From Nitrosomonas aestuarii (GTDB lineage Bacteria > Pseudomonadota > Gammaproteobacteria > Burkholderiales > Nitrosomonadaceae): DNA of 64,000 nucleotides. Positions within the stretch are counted from its first letter, which is position 1; each line of letters opens with the position of its first letter. The position numbers were made by a program, and so were the translations under genes. A model generated the notes under the pieces. The model had not been told where the DNA came from and searched no databases. It saw nothing but the letters and a program-made list of their open reading frames with translations. Below are positions 18,070 through 28,813 of the stretch, in pieces. The stretch is from assembly GCF_003046585.1 (NCBI RefSeq), contig NZ_QAAE01000010.1, positions 1 to 64,000 of the forward strand, written 5' to 3'.

Positions 18070-19656
18070 TTATTTAACGACTGGAGGCTTTTCAAAACTA
18101 TGATATGGCGCTGGTGTTGGTAAATGCGTCCATTCCAGTGTCGTTGCACCATCCCAAGGTTTTTCAGGAGCTGGTTCTTTGCTACGTATACATTTAATCA
18201 CAATATAGACGAACAACAATTGACTCAATCCAAAACCAAATGCACCGATGCTTGAAATCATATTGAAATCAGCAAACTGCAACGCATAATCAGGGATTCT
18301 ACGCGGCATTCCAGCTAAGCCAAGAAAATGCTGAACAAAAAATGTCACGTTAAAGAAGATCATGGATAACCAGAAATGCACTTTACCCAGAGTCTCGTCG
18401 TACATCTGTCCTGTCCATTTTGGAAGCCAGTAATATGCACCCGCAAACAAACTAAACAAAGCGCCAGACACCAGTACATAATGGAAATGCGCAATCACGT
18501 AGTAAGTATCCTGTACTTGAACGTCAATTGGCACAATCGCACAAATCACGCCACTAAAGCCGCCAATCACAAACAGAAAAATAAACCCAATTGCAAACAG
18601 CATCGGCGTTTCAAATGTCATAGACCCGCGCCACATTGTTGCAGTCCAGTTAAACACTTTCACCGCTGTTGGCACTGCGATCAACATGGTTGCATACATA
18701 AAGAATAACTGACCTACCGCTGGCATACCCGCAGTAAACATGTGATGCGCCCATACTACACAAGATAAAATTGCAATTGATGCTGTCGCATAAACCATTG
18801 ACGCATAACCAAACAGTGGTTTACGTGCAAATGTAGGAATAATTTCAGACACAATACCAAAAGCAGGCAAGATCATGATGTACACTTCCGGGTGCCCAAA
18901 GAACCAGAATATATGCTGGAACATTACAGGATCACCACCACCCGCTGCATTAAAGAAGCTTGTACCAAAATGACGATCTGTCAGCAACATGGTTACTACA
19001 CCTGCCAAAACAGGCATAACCAAGACCAACAAATACGCGGTAATCAGCCAGGTCCAAACGAACAAAGGCATTTTCATCAAAGTCATGCCCGGTGCACGCA
19101 TATTCAAAATGGTTGTAATGATATTGATTGCACCCATAATTGAAGAGGCCCCCAGAATATGGATTGCAAAAATCATCATATCAACTCCCAAACCGCCCTG
19201 TGTAGACAGCGGCGGGTAGAATGTCCAACCACCTGCTGCTGCACCACCCGGTACAAAAAAGGAGGCAATCAACAGCGACGCTGCCACAGGCAACAACCAG
19301 AAGCTCCAGTTATTCATACGGGCAAAGGCCATATCCGGCGCACCAATCATCATCGGCACCTGCCAGTTAGCAAAACCCACAAATGCCGGCATGATGGCGC
19401 CAAACACCATAATCAAACCATGCAGAGTAGTAAATGCGTTAAAAAGTTCAGGCTCCAGAATCTGAATACCCGGCTGAAACAGCTCAGCCCGAATACCCAT
19501 TGCCAAGAAACCGCCTGTAAAAAACATTGTTAAACTAAACCACAGATACATCGACCCGATATCTTTGTGGTTGGTAGTTGTAATCCACCGCATTATGCCA
19601 GTTGGATGGTGGTCATCGTGACCGTGACCATGTACATCACCATGTACTGCTGCCAT
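18070..19656 (-). CDS. coxA: Cytochrome c oxidase subunit I
   Basis: Catalytic subunit of the aa3-type oxidase, holding heme a, heme a3 and CuB, which reduces O2 to water and pumps protons. The 528-aa protein shows [13 protein letters not shown] (the His-Tyr cross-link motif at CuB), [12 protein letters not shown] (CuB His pair), [13 protein letters not shown] (heme a and a3 ligands) and an N-terminal [14 protein letters not shown]. The His-rich N-terminal leader ([13 protein letters not shown]) may bind metal. Preceded 14 bases upstream by coxB, with AGGAGATAA as ribosome binding site. Confidence 0.98.
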   Translation of the reverse strand: MAAVHGDVHGHGHDDHHPTGIMRWITTTNHKDIGSMYLWFSLTMFFTGGFLAMGIRAELFQPGIQILEPELFNAFTTLHGLIMVFGAIMPAFVGFANWQVPMMIGAPDMAFARMNNWSFWLLPVAASLLIASFFVPGGAAAGGWTFYPPLSTQGGLGVDMMIFAIHILGASSIMGAINIITTILNMRAPGMTLMKMPLFVWTWLITAYLLVLVMPVLAGVVTMLLTDRHFGTSFFNAAGGGDPVMFQHIFWFFGHPEVYIMILPAFGIVSEIIPTFARKPLFGYASMVYATASIAILSCVVWAHHMFTAGMPAVGQLFFMYATMLIAVPTAVKVFNWTATMWRGSMTFETPMLFAIGFIFLFVIGGFSGVICAIVPIDVQVQDTYYVIAHFHYVLVSGALFSLFAGAYYWLPKWTGQMYDETLGKVHFWLSMIFFNVTFFVQHFLGLAGMPRRIPDYALQFADFNMISSIGAFGFGLSQLLFVYIVIKCIRSKEPAPEKPWDGATTLEWTHLPTPAPYHSFEKPPVVK

Positions 19657-19670
19657 AAGTTTATCTCCTC

Positions 19671-20555
19671 TTAATTATTTTCTGAAATTGCATTATCAGC
19701 AGCCTCGATTGCCTCGTCGACTTCGGCTACCATATCAGTTTTTGCTGCAGCCAGATTAACAGCATCAGCTGACCCAGCCAGTTTTTCAGCAACCCATTGT
19801 GCATATGCCTCTTCCTCAAGAACCTCTACGACGATCGGCATATAACCGTGATCCTTACCACACAACTCTGCACACTGCCCACGATATATACCCGGCTTAT
19901 CCGCTGTAAACCACGAATCACGAATGAATCCAGGAATTGCATCCTGCTTGACACCCAGCGCAGGCACCCACCATGCGTGGATCACGTCATTTGCTGTCAG
20001 GATCATGCGCACTTTCTTGCCAACCGGCACAACCACGTGATTATCTACTTCAAGAAGATAGTTCTCACCTTTAGGTGCTTTGTTATACAACTGGTCTCTA
20101 GGTGTGGATAGTTTGCTGAAAAAGCTAATGCCTTCACCCTCACCCTGCAGGTAATCATACCCCCACATCCATTGATAGCCTGTCGCTTTGATGGTCATAT
20201 CCGGGCTGGAAGTGTCCTTCATTGCAATGACAGTTTTTGTTGCCGGCCATGCCATTACCACAAGAATTATGCATGGAATAATTGTCCAGATTACTTCAGC
20301 AGTCATACTGTGATGAAAATTAGCTGCTTTGTGGCCCAACGATTTACGATGTTTTAAAATAGAATAAAACATAACGCCGAACACTCCGACAAAAATAACC
20401 AGACAAACCCACAAAAGCATAATATGCTGATCATAAATTTCTTGCGCAATCACACTCTGCGGCTCGGGAAAGTTGTATTTAGACCCCACCGCCATGCTTG
20501 AATACAAAGCAAGAGCGGCTACTCCCGCCAGGGTTGTTACTGATTTACTTCTCAT
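19671..20555 (-). CDS. coxB: Cytochrome c oxidase subunit II
   Basis: Carries the dinuclear CuA centre that receives electrons from cytochrome c. Two N-terminal membrane helices precede a periplasmic cupredoxin domain. CuA ligands are in DVIHAWWVP (His) and [15 protein letters not shown] (two Cys, Glu, His, Met). The aromatic electron-entry stretch is [10 protein letters not shown] signal-like N-terminus ends near SMAVGS. I start at ATG 20555 because GGGGGAAA lies just upstream; a GTG at 20567 would place that sequence inside the gene. The tail is acidic and lacks a fused cytochrome c. First gene of the cox operon. Confidence 0.95.
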   Translation of the reverse strand: MRSKSVTTLAGVAALALYSSMAVGSKYNFPEPQSVIAQEIYDQHIMLLWVCLVIFVGVFGVMFYSILKHRKSLGHKAANFHHSMTAEVIWTIIPCIILVVMAWPATKTVIAMKDTSSPDMTIKATGYQWMWGYDYLQGEGEGISFFSKLSTPRDQLYNKAPKGENYLLEVDNHVVVPVGKKVRMILTANDVIHAWWVPALGVKQDAIPGFIRDSWFTADKPGIYRGQCAELCGKDHGYMPIVVEVLEEEAYAQWVAEKLAGSADAVNLAAAKTDMVAEVDEAIEAADNAISENN

Positions 20556-20567
20556 ATTTTCCCCCAC

Positions 20568-21299
20568 ATGATTATTACTAATTTGTTGAACTCAGGCACA
20601 CCCATTTTCGTTACAAAGCTGATCATTTTTTGCTCAGTCAGCGCACGAAGATGCTGTACCGGAATCTCATCTTGTAAAAAAAATAACCACACTACAATCG
20701 ACGACAATTACTTTAATTTGGCCGAATTTTTTTATTATCCACAACTTAAATTTCCTTGATTGAGGATAACGCTCAAATACTACAAAATTGAAGGGAAATT
20801 CTAGCACGCCGCAACACCTCTAACAAGGGAAAATCATGATTTTTATAGCAATATTCCCCTGTTTATAAAGTGGATTTTCAATTTTATATCTAACAAAAAA
20901 CCCTATTCAGATCATAAAAATTCCACATCTTTCTTTTATAATACCTTCCCTTCCATATGGACTGTTTATTTCATTCAAAGTTTTCAATCAAAATAACAAG
21001 CAGCCGCTCAACCACGAATTCCTTTTATCGTGCCTTATACTTTATCGTCTTCATTTGTTTCCCATGATTATGGTGCAGATATTTTATATCCGAGGCATCA
21101 TCATGCAGGACGCTTCCAAAAATATACCTCTCTCTTCAGAAACAGAAAAGAATATGTTATGAAAAACACGTTTATTCGATTTTTGTCGGTTTTAATTCTC
21201 AGCGTAAACTACAATACAGGATACTTATTAACAGTTATATACACTAAGACATACCTAAATAACCGATAACCAAAAGTCACTGTTCGATCACGACAAGGC
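20568..21299. other. Divergent intergenic region, coxB / L,D-transpeptidase
   Basis: AT-rich spacer of about 730 bases that must hold the cox operon promoter and that of the transpeptidase. A 36-codon frame at 21159-21269 (MKNTFIRFLSVLILSVNYN and onward) resembles a signal peptide and its MKNTFIRFL start echoes MKQFIRFLPFF of the next gene, but it has no clear ribosome binding site. I see no convincing -35/-10 pair, RNA gene or repeat. Confidence 0.4.
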
Positions 21300-22940
21300 A
21301 TGAAGCAATTTATACGATTTTTACCTTTTTTCTCTGGCTTGTATTTTTTACTATTCACTGCCTCAGCATTTGCACTCACACCTAATTCGCGAACACTGAG
21401 CCAGGAACTCGAAAATTTTTTATCCCAGCATGCTACAAACGATGATACTGAAAAGCATCAGTTAGCAGCTTTACAACAATTTTATGTGACCCGTAATTAT
21501 CAGCCGGCTTGGATCAATTCATCCTCGCAGCAATCTCGCATAGAGACCATTCTGTCTTTTATAGCGTCTGCGGATGACGAAGGTCTGGATAGCCATAATT
21601 ACCGATTGCAACAGCTGCTGCTATTAGCTACAGAACATTCATCGCTTTCGCGCTATGAACTGGAATTCCGCACCACTTTAGCCCTGTTGCAATATGCGCA
21701 CGATTTATACCGCGGAAGATTTACTGCTTCTGAAATAGATCCAGACTGGCATATTCCACAACCGGATTTCGATTTTGTCGATTTCTTATTAAGAACAGCC
21801 AGCTCAAATAATTTACTGCAGTCATTAGAAAGTCTTGCGCCCAATATTCCCAGCTATCAATTATTTAAAAAAGCACTGGCAAAGTATCGCGAACTGGTCA
21901 ATAATCAGATTTCATGGCAACAAATTCCAAATGTATCACTTCTACGACCAGGCGATTCTCATCCGGTTATTCCGATTATCCGCACACGTATTGCTCAGGC
22001 CTACGAAACACACGGCAAAATTGAATATCATTTAGTTTCGTCAGAAGAAAGCGATAAAAGCAATCGGTACGATATCAATCTGGTACGCGCAATTAAAGCA
22101 TTTCAGTTACAGCATGGCTTAAATGCAGACGGTATTATCGGCAAAAATACATTAAATGCACTCAACAAAACACCTTCAGAAAAAATCCAGCAATTGCGTA
22201 TTAGCATGGAACGCCTGCGCTGGCTGCCCCGCGATTTGGGTGGCAGGTATCTTCTTGTCAACATTGCGGGATTCCAACTTGCTGCTGTAGAAAATGATCA
22301 GAATATTCTTGATATGCGCATTATTGTCGGCCGTAATTACCGGTCCACACCCAGTTTTCATAGTCGTATCACACATATGATCGTCAATCCCTACTGGAAT
22401 ATTCCCGCCAGCATTGCCCGCAAAGATCTATTGCCCAAACAACAACAAGACCCAGGCTATTTCAACAGCCAGAAAATCAGAGTTTACCCTGATTACAATT
22501 ATAGCTCAGCTCCAATAGATCCAAATACCATCGACTGGCGCGCAATCAAAAACCGTTTCCCATATGCATTACGTCAGGAACCCGGAATACTAAATGCACT
22601 AGGGTCCATTAAATTCATGCTCCCGAATCATTTCAGCATTTATCTGCATGACACGCCTTCGAAAGCACTTTTTAACAGAGAAATCCGCACATTCAGCTCG
22701 GGATGTATTCGGTTAGAAAAACCATTATTGCTGGCTGAATTTGCCTTGCGCACCTCAACTTCAGCCGGGAAAATCAACGAACAAATCAATACCGGAAGAA
22801 CCGTACAGATCAATTTGCCCGAGCCACTACCCACGTATATTGTTTACCTGACCGCATGGGTTGATAGTCAACATACTATTCATTATTCCCCAGATTCTTA
22901 TGGGAGAGACAGACATGCATTAAAGTTTGCACGCTGGTAA
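21300..22940 (+). CDS. ldtD: L,D-transpeptidase, YcbB/LdtD type
   Basis: Periplasmic enzyme that forms 3-3 cross-links between peptidoglycan stems. The 546-aa protein has a signal peptide ending near TASAFA, an N-terminal helical scaffold, a peptidoglycan-binding domain around residues 245-290 (RAIKAFQLQHGLNADGIIG) and a YkuD catalytic domain. That domain holds the motif HDTPSKALF followed by FSSGCIRLEKP, with Cys469 as nucleophile. The insertion before the catalytic motif (PYWNIPASIARKDLLPK) is typical of the YcbB capping loop. It is followed by the MepK-like gene, the same order as ycbB-ycbK in enterobacteria. Confidence 0.92.
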   Translation: MKQFIRFLPFFSGLYFLLFTASAFALTPNSRTLSQELENFLSQHATNDDTEKHQLAALQQFYVTRNYQPAWINSSSQQSRIETILSFIASADDEGLDSHNYRLQQLLLLATEHSSLSRYELEFRTTLALLQYAHDLYRGRFTASEIDPDWHIPQPDFDFVDFLLRTASSNNLLQSLESLAPNIPSYQLFKKALAKYRELVNNQISWQQIPNVSLLRPGDSHPVIPIIRTRIAQAYETHGKIEYHLVSSEESDKSNRYDINLVRAIKAFQLQHGLNADGIIGKNTLNALNKTPSEKIQQLRISMERLRWLPRDLGGRYLLVNIAGFQLAAVENDQNILDMRIIVGRNYRSTPSFHSRITHMIVNPYWNIPASIARKDLLPKQQQDPGYFNSQKIRVYPDYNYSSAPIDPNTIDWRAIKNRFPYALRQEPGILNALGSIKFMLPNHFSIYLHDTPSKALFNREIRTFSSGCIRLEKPLLLAEFALRTSTSAGKINEQINTGRTVQINLPEPLPTYIVYLTAWVDSQHTIHYSPDSYGRDRHALKFARW

Positions 22941-23011
22941 TTGCATCATAGTTGTTGTTACCAAAGAAAAATCATGCTAGGGTGCGTACACCTGTTTAAG
23001 GAGGATATTGA

Positions 23012-23611
23012 ATGTCAATTTGTACTTTTTCTCAAAATCAACGCGTTTCATCCAAAATAAATACCAGACACCATATTAATCGCCGTCATTTCCTGAAAAC
23101 AGGTATTGGCGCGTGTACATTGCTCGCATTACCGCAAACACAAGCAAGTTCATTTACTATGAATGAAAGAAAGCTGGCTTTTTTAAATCTGCATACAGGC
23201 GAGCGCGTCAATACCACCTACTGGGCGCAAGGCCAATACTTATCGGAAGGTTTAACGGCTATTGAAAAAGTTCTGCGCGATCATCGCACAGGCGAAACCT
23301 ATGAAATGGACCGAAATCTTCTGGATATGCTGCAACTTGTACAATATAAAATGACGTCCCAAAATGAATTCCACGTTATTTCAGGTTATCGTTCACCCGC
23401 AACCAATGCACAGTTAAATGCAAACAGCAGCGGGGTTGCAAAACGAAGCCTCCATATGCAAGGAAAAGCAATCGATATCCGGCTGCCCGGGCATGCACTT
23501 TCTGACCTGCATAAAGCTGCCTTGTCAATGCAAGCGGGAGGCGTTGGTTATTATCCAAAATCTGAATTTATTCATATCGACACGGGACATGTCAGACAAT
23601 GGCATGGATAA
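23012..23611 (+). CDS. mepK: MepK-like murein endopeptidase (M15/DUF882), Tat substrate
   Basis: A 199-aa M15-like zinc peptidase. An N-terminal RRHFLKTG twin-arginine motif followed by a hydrophobic stretch ending in QTQAS indicates Tat export. Zinc-site residues are visible in SLHMQGKAIDIRLPG (His, Asp) and FIHIDTGHVRQW (His). E. coli YcbK/MepK cleaves 3-3 cross-links, exactly the bond made by the LdtD enzyme encoded 72 bases upstream, so the pair should make and open the same link. A good ribosome binding site (AAGGAGG) precedes the ATG at 23012. Confidence 0.9.
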   Translation: MSICTFSQNQRVSSKINTRHHINRRHFLKTGIGACTLLALPQTQASSFTMNERKLAFLNLHTGERVNTTYWAQGQYLSEGLTAIEKVLRDHRTGETYEMDRNLLDMLQLVQYKMTSQNEFHVISGYRSPATNAQLNANSSGVAKRSLHMQGKAIDIRLPGHALSDLHKAALSMQAGGVGYYPKSEFIHIDTGHVRQWHG

Positions 23612-23682
23612 ATTCAGGATTGATGCGATTTCTATCAATAGTTTTATGAAGCATACACGTGCTTTACCATTCTACTCTTTGA

Positions 23683-25866
23683 TTAAAATTCAATAGGATC
23701 CACGTCAAGCGACCAGCGCACCTTATGTGCTGTCAAAGCACTCAATTGCTTATACCACTGTGCCAAAAAAATCTGCAATTTCTTGCGCGAACCAGATTGT
23801 ACAAGCAGATGCGCCCGCTCCATACCTTTCAAACGAGCCATATGAGCGGGTACTGGATCAAAAACTTCAATACCTGTAAGTGATTGTGTCAGTTTGTGCG
23901 CTGTATCCAGGAAATCCAGCACTTTCTTCAGACTGTGTGCTTCGGCGCGAAGTAGCGCCTGATAAACATAAGGTGGGAAACCGGCCATTTTTCTTTCCGC
24001 CAGTATGGTTTTGGCCAGCACGTCATAATCATGCCGCTGCAATGCTTGATAGAGCGGGTGATTCGGAAATTCGGTCTGGATCAACACAGACCCAGAAATT
24101 TTCGCACGTCCGGCCCGACCAGCAACTTGCATAAGCTGCGTAAAAAGACGCTCTCCCGCTCTGAAATCAGTACTATACAAAGAAATATCTGAACCGAGAA
24201 TACCGACTAAAGATAGATTCGGAAAATCATGCCCTTTTGCCAGCAGTTGTGTCCCGACCAAAATGTCCACTTCATGCTGATGAACAGATCGCAAAATAGC
24301 CTGCCAGGCATTCTTGCGGCGTGTGCTATCCCGATCAATCCGCAGAATGCGTGCCGACGGAAACCGCATCGCCAATGATTCTTCCACCCGTTGCGTACCG
24401 CGACCAAATGGCATCATATCCTGATCACCGCACTGTGGGCACGCATGTGGAAAAGATTCCAGATATCCACAGTGATGACAGGACAACTTTTTATCCTGTA
24501 AATGAACGACCAGTCGACTGGTGCAACGCTGACAAACCGCCGTCCATCCACAAGATTTACACAATAAAACAGGCGCATAACCACGCCGGTTGATAAAAAT
24601 CAAACATTGTTGCCGATGCGCCAGACAGACGTCAATTGCTTTGATAAGCGGAATGGATAAGCCATTCAATGGTTTCTCAGAGCGCAAATCGATGCATTTC
24701 ACCTGCGGCAATACTGCGTTTTTAATGGCCCTGTTTTTTAAGCGCAAATAGTGATACCGGTCATTCAAGACATTATAGTAACTTTCAAGCGACGGTGTCG
24801 CCGATCCCAGCACAGCAGGAATATGCGCTTGACTGGCGCGAAAAATAGCCAGGTCCCGTGCTGAATAACGCAAACCATCCTGCTGCTTGAATGAACTATC
24901 CTGCTCCTCATCTACAATGATCAGCCCCAGCTTTGGCAACGGTGTGAATACCGCAAGCCGCGTTCCCAGAACAACACCGGCCTCCCCCTGCTGTGCCTGC
25001 AACCAACCGGACAATCGCTCGCTATCATTCAAACCGCTATGCAGACTGACAATCCGCGTCATTGTGAAACGCTCCCGAAAAACGGATTCCAACTGCGGCG
25101 TTAAGCTTATTTCCGGAATTAAAACCAGCGCTTGCTTTCCTTTTGACAAGGTTTGCGCTATTAATCGCAAATATACTTCGGTTTTGCCGCTGCCGGTCAC
25201 ACCATGCAAAACCCAGGTATCGAATCGATCAAGTTTCTCAGCAATCGCGCCAACCGCTGTCGATTGCTCGGACGTTAACTTTGGAATAGCCGGGGTTGCT
25301 ACCGCGGGATCTGTTTCAGGAATAATATCAACCCAGCCTTTTCGCACCCAGTCTTGCAATATATGGCCAGCACGTGGCGAAATTTTTCTAACATCCCGAG
25401 CGTTCAGTGATGGCGTGCTTTTCAGGGTTGCCAGCAAGCGATGCATCAATGTATTTCGTGCCGGAATGGTCGAAGTATCCACTTGCTTGCCTGCCGCAGA
25501 CAATACAAATTGATCGCGATTAACATGCACTTTCAAACTGACCGGTTTATTGTTACGCAATTTTCCAGGCAAGCTGTTCATCACAACCATTCCTAATGGA
25601 TGGTGATAATAATCACTACAAAATGAAAATAACGCCAGCAATTCAGCTGACAATGGCGGTGTTTCCCGGAAAATACAGATAACTGATTTTAATTTTTCAG
25701 GTGGCACCGCAGTGTCCGAACAAACTTCCAGAATGACGCCGGTCAATTTTTTTTTACCGAATGGAACACATACTCGCAGGCCAATATCGGCCTCACAAGC
25801 ATCAGGGGCAATGTAATCAAATAATGTGTCGAGTGGAATATTCAGTGCGACACGCAGAATAGGCAT
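23683..25866 (-). CDS. priA: Primosomal protein N' (helicase PriA)
   Basis: Replication-restart helicase that loads DnaB at stalled forks. The 727-aa protein shows the N-terminal DNA-binding domain (VALNIPLDTLFDYIAPD), Walker A GVTGSGKTEVYLRLI, Walker B with DEEQ, and two zinc-binding clusters of CxxC pairs (LCKSCGWTAVCQRC, then CHHCG and CPQCG). Helicase motifs V and VI appear as GTQLLAKGHDFP and MQVAGRAGR. Walker B usually reads DEEH in PriA; the Gln here is a minor oddity. It is convergent with mepK. Confidence 0.97.
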   Translation of the reverse strand: MPILRVALNIPLDTLFDYIAPDACEADIGLRVCVPFGKKKLTGVILEVCSDTAVPPEKLKSVICIFRETPPLSAELLALFSFCSDYYHHPLGMVVMNSLPGKLRNNKPVSLKVHVNRDQFVLSAAGKQVDTSTIPARNTLMHRLLATLKSTPSLNARDVRKISPRAGHILQDWVRKGWVDIIPETDPAVATPAIPKLTSEQSTAVGAIAEKLDRFDTWVLHGVTGSGKTEVYLRLIAQTLSKGKQALVLIPEISLTPQLESVFRERFTMTRIVSLHSGLNDSERLSGWLQAQQGEAGVVLGTRLAVFTPLPKLGLIIVDEEQDSSFKQQDGLRYSARDLAIFRASQAHIPAVLGSATPSLESYYNVLNDRYHYLRLKNRAIKNAVLPQVKCIDLRSEKPLNGLSIPLIKAIDVCLAHRQQCLIFINRRGYAPVLLCKSCGWTAVCQRCTSRLVVHLQDKKLSCHHCGYLESFPHACPQCGDQDMMPFGRGTQRVEESLAMRFPSARILRIDRDSTRRKNAWQAILRSVHQHEVDILVGTQLLAKGHDFPNLSLVGILGSDISLYSTDFRAGERLFTQLMQVAGRAGRAKISGSVLIQTEFPNHPLYQALQRHDYDVLAKTILAERKMAGFPPYVYQALLRAEAHSLKKVLDFLDTAHKLTQSLTGIEVFDPVPAHMARLKGMERAHLLVQSGSRKKLQIFLAQWYKQLSALTAHKVRWSLDVDPIEF

Positions 25867-26004
25867 TTTTGAAGAGACGAATGTGGCGCGAACATTTCAG
25901 CCTTTTAATCGTTGGCTGGATGACTAATCCGAGCCCACTGGAAACCGCACCATTTCCAGTGAACCCGCAATTTTTGAAGCAAATAAACCTAATTGAACCC
26001 CCAC

Positions 26005-27417
26005 CTAACCGGAAACACGATAAACCGTAATCGGTTCTTCTCCTTTTTTCTCAAGCTTGGCTGTATTGCCATCCGAGCTAATGGAAAAACTATGCGGCGC
26101 ATTGGTGTCGCCTCCTGAAAAACCGATACAGCCATCCGTATTATAGGTAAAATTTGATATTTTCAGTTGATTGGCACCTTTGTTATAATCAAAGTTTGCA
26201 AACTCCACACCCGGTTTGGCACATCTGACCTGATCTTCGCGTGACGCTTCACCAATTGGATCAATCGACATAAAGCGATTGTTAGCAAAAAAAACCAGCA
26301 TCTTGGTATTGATTGCATCCGCATCATATGCCCAGGCGCCGACTATACCGTCAGGATCATTTTCAATTTTCGAGAAACGGGTTTCCTTAATTTCTTTTTC
26401 AACTACTTCGTTCTCATCACTCAATTCAATCGGTTTAGCGATATGAAACATTTCACCGAATACGCTTTTCTGTTCCCTCTCTCGTTGCACCGTAACAATG
26501 TCGGAATTAATCATATCCAGACCATCTGTACGGATACGCCGCGTTGGACCCGGATCAGATAGACCGGCTTTCAGATTGGTATCAATGGTTGTTTCTCCAA
26601 TGACCTTGAAACCACGTGTATCGAACTCAATCGCTTTAGCTACGCCATGTTCCAGACCTGCCTGAATAATGGTGCGGCCGCCACAAACACGGTTTTCATC
26701 GCAAGAATCGTCCGGTGATGCCTGCCCTTGTAGATATTCGTTACTACCATCAGCAGCCACTCGTAAAACAGACGCGCTGCGGTCATTATAATTTACCCAG
26801 ATTTGGGTCCCGAGCGTGGTAACACCAGAAACCATAAAATGTTCACTGGCCTCTTCGACTGTTTTTGCCGCATGCTCAATACCAGCCGTATCCAGAATAC
26901 TTTGTAGTTCAGACGAGGCAGCAAACACTTCAGGGTCGCTGTTGAGCTTGATTGAATTACCCACAGCGGACGCTGCTGCAGCAGTTATGACAATGCCATT
27001 TGACGGATCACCATCTGCATCAAGTGACTGTAATAGGACGAGCAAATTAGCCAGTTTCTTGTCATTTCCTTCAGCCAAGTCTATAGGGGTCACCACCGGC
27101 GCCCCATTAACTTTACCCAGTGTTAAGCCACCGAGTTTAAACTCAACGGTATCGCCATAATTAAAGTCAAAATGACCAGCTTCATTGGTAATTCCCTTTT
27201 TACCGGAAGACGCGTTATAGGAAACGCCAGACACGGGACTGTTCATCAAGACACCTGTCGCGGCACCTGTGGGCATCGTGCGGTTAACTGTTGAAGCCTC
27301 ATCGGCGCCACTTCCACCGCTACTGTCGCCACCACCACAGGATGCAAGGCCCACGGCCAATGCGACAGGCGCTAAATAAATCCATGGATTTCTTCTGATT
27401 TTTTGATTTAGTTTCAT
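26005..27417 (-). CDS. Lipoprotein of unknown function
   Basis: From the ATG at 27417 it encodes 470 aa with a signal peptide and lipobox ALAVGLASC, then a Gly/Ser-rich linker. A first small domain holds TGVLMNSPVSGVSYN and TNEAGHFDFNYGDTVEF, a pattern seen at the start of many surface lipoproteins. The rest is unclassified, with a cysteine-containing loop SCDENRVCGG. The mature protein is expected in the outer membrane. No signal-transduction, enzyme or adhesion motif is clear. It stands alone between priA and the Rieske gene. Confidence 0.7.
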   Translation of the reverse strand: MKLNQKIRRNPWIYLAPVALAVGLASCGGGDSSGGSGADEASTVNRTMPTGAATGVLMNSPVSGVSYNASSGKKGITNEAGHFDFNYGDTVEFKLGGLTLGKVNGAPVVTPIDLAEGNDKKLANLLVLLQSLDADGDPSNGIVITAAAASAVGNSIKLNSDPEVFAASSELQSILDTAGIEHAAKTVEEASEHFMVSGVTTLGTQIWVNYNDRSASVLRVAADGSNEYLQGQASPDDSCDENRVCGGRTIIQAGLEHGVAKAIEFDTRGFKVIGETTIDTNLKAGLSDPGPTRRIRTDGLDMINSDIVTVQREREQKSVFGEMFHIAKPIELSDENEVVEKEIKETRFSKIENDPDGIVGAWAYDADAINTKMLVFFANNRFMSIDPIGEASREDQVRCAKPGVEFANFDYNKGANQLKISNFTYNTDGCIGFSGGDTNAPHSFSISSDGNTAKLEKKGEEPITVYRVSG

Positions 27418-27680
27418 CAAAATACTCTCTTTCATTTAAAAAATTAGTCAATTGAATATTTTTGCTCTCACACAAGCAAAAATATTTTTGTGTGTTAACT
27501 GTTAGAAGGATAATGAAATTTTTCTTCCACGCCTACTATTATAGCCAAGCCACTCTATTTTGGTTCTTCTTATCTCGATAATTTAGCTTTAAAATTACAT
27601 ATTTTTGATTTTTTCCGTCATCAATATTTTTTGGATTACTATTGGGCACGGATACAAAATAAGCAAATAAGGTGTTAAAC

Positions 27681-28787
27681 ATGGCTGATATGGCGGAAAT
27701 CTCGCAACTGGCTAAGTCATCAGTCCAGTTACCGATTGAGTGGTACTTGAATCCAAAAATACTGGACATTGAAAAAGAACTGCTGTTTGATAACGGTCCG
27801 GGTTATGTAGGCCATGAAATTATGGTGCCTCAGGTGGGTGATTACTATGTGCTCGAATCAATGAAAAATGCCAAATTATTAGTACACAATGAACAAGGCA
27901 TTGAATTGATTTCCAATATCTGTCGTCACCGACAAGCACGCATCCTCGAAGGCAGGGGCAACACAAAAAGTATAGTCTGTCCATTACATCGCTGGACTTA
28001 TGCGCTGGATGGCAAGTTACTGGGTGCGCCACATTTTGACAAGAATCCCTGCATGCACTTGGAAAAAACACCGGTGCAAAACTGGAACGGCCTTCTGTTT
28101 AACGGAAAGCGATCAGTCTCCAAGGACATGGCCAACCTGGGTGTATTGAAAGACTTCGACTTCTCCGGCTATCTATTGGATCGTATACGGCTTGACCACT
28201 ACAACTGTAACTGGAAAACGTTTATAGAAGTTTATCTTGAAGATTATCATGTCAATCCTTTCCACCCCGGTCTCGGTAATTTTGTCTGCACCGAGGATCT
28301 CATCTGGGAATTTGGCGACTGGTACAGCGTACAGACAGTGGGCGTCAACAACGGGCATCTGGAACGTTCAGGCACATCGGTGTACGCAAAATGGCAAAAG
28401 CAGGTTTTACTGCGGAATGATGGCAAACTGCCACCACATGGTGCAGTATGGTTGCTTTATTTTCCGAATATCATGCTCGAATGGTATCCACACACACTTG
28501 TTATCAGTACTATTGTGCCAACCGGTGTTGAAAGTTGCATTAACATTGTTGAATTTTACTATCCGGAAGAAATTGCACTTTTCGAACGTGAATTTATTGA
28601 AGCCGAACAAGCCGCATATATGGAAACCGCTGTTGAAGATGAAAAAATCTGTATGCGCATGACTGAAGGCCGTCGTGCACTCTACGAGCAATCGATCAAT
28701 GAAACCGGCCCCTATCAAATGCCAATGGAAGCGGGCATGGTACACTTCCACCAATTCCTGCAACGCCAAATTGCACCACGTCTGTAG
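27681..28787 (+). CDS. Rieske non-heme iron oxygenase, alpha subunit
   Basis: Terminal oxygenase that would hydroxylate or demethylate an organic substrate using electrons from a separate reductase. The Rieske 2Fe-2S ligands are in CRHRQA and CPLHRWTY (about residues 80-104), and the mononuclear iron site in EDYHVNPFHPGL (two His). From ATG 27681 (behind AAGGTG) it has about 368 aa, normal for the alpha-subunit family. It is 15 bases ahead of the EamA transporter. No ferredoxin or reductase gene is near, and the substrate cannot be deduced. Confidence 0.9.
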   Translation: MADMAEISQLAKSSVQLPIEWYLNPKILDIEKELLFDNGPGYVGHEIMVPQVGDYYVLESMKNAKLLVHNEQGIELISNICRHRQARILEGRGNTKSIVCPLHRWTYALDGKLLGAPHFDKNPCMHLEKTPVQNWNGLLFNGKRSVSKDMANLGVLKDFDFSGYLLDRIRLDHYNCNWKTFIEVYLEDYHVNPFHPGLGNFVCTEDLIWEFGDWYSVQTVGVNNGHLERSGTSVYAKWQKQVLLRNDGKLPPHGAVWLLYFPNIMLEWYPHTLVISTIVPTGVESCINIVEFYYPEEIALFEREFIEAEQAAYMETAVEDEKICMRMTEGRRALYEQSINETGPYQMPMEAGMVHFHQFLQRQIAPRL

Positions 28788-28813
28788 TTTCTCATGTCAA
28801 ATTGAGCATTAAA

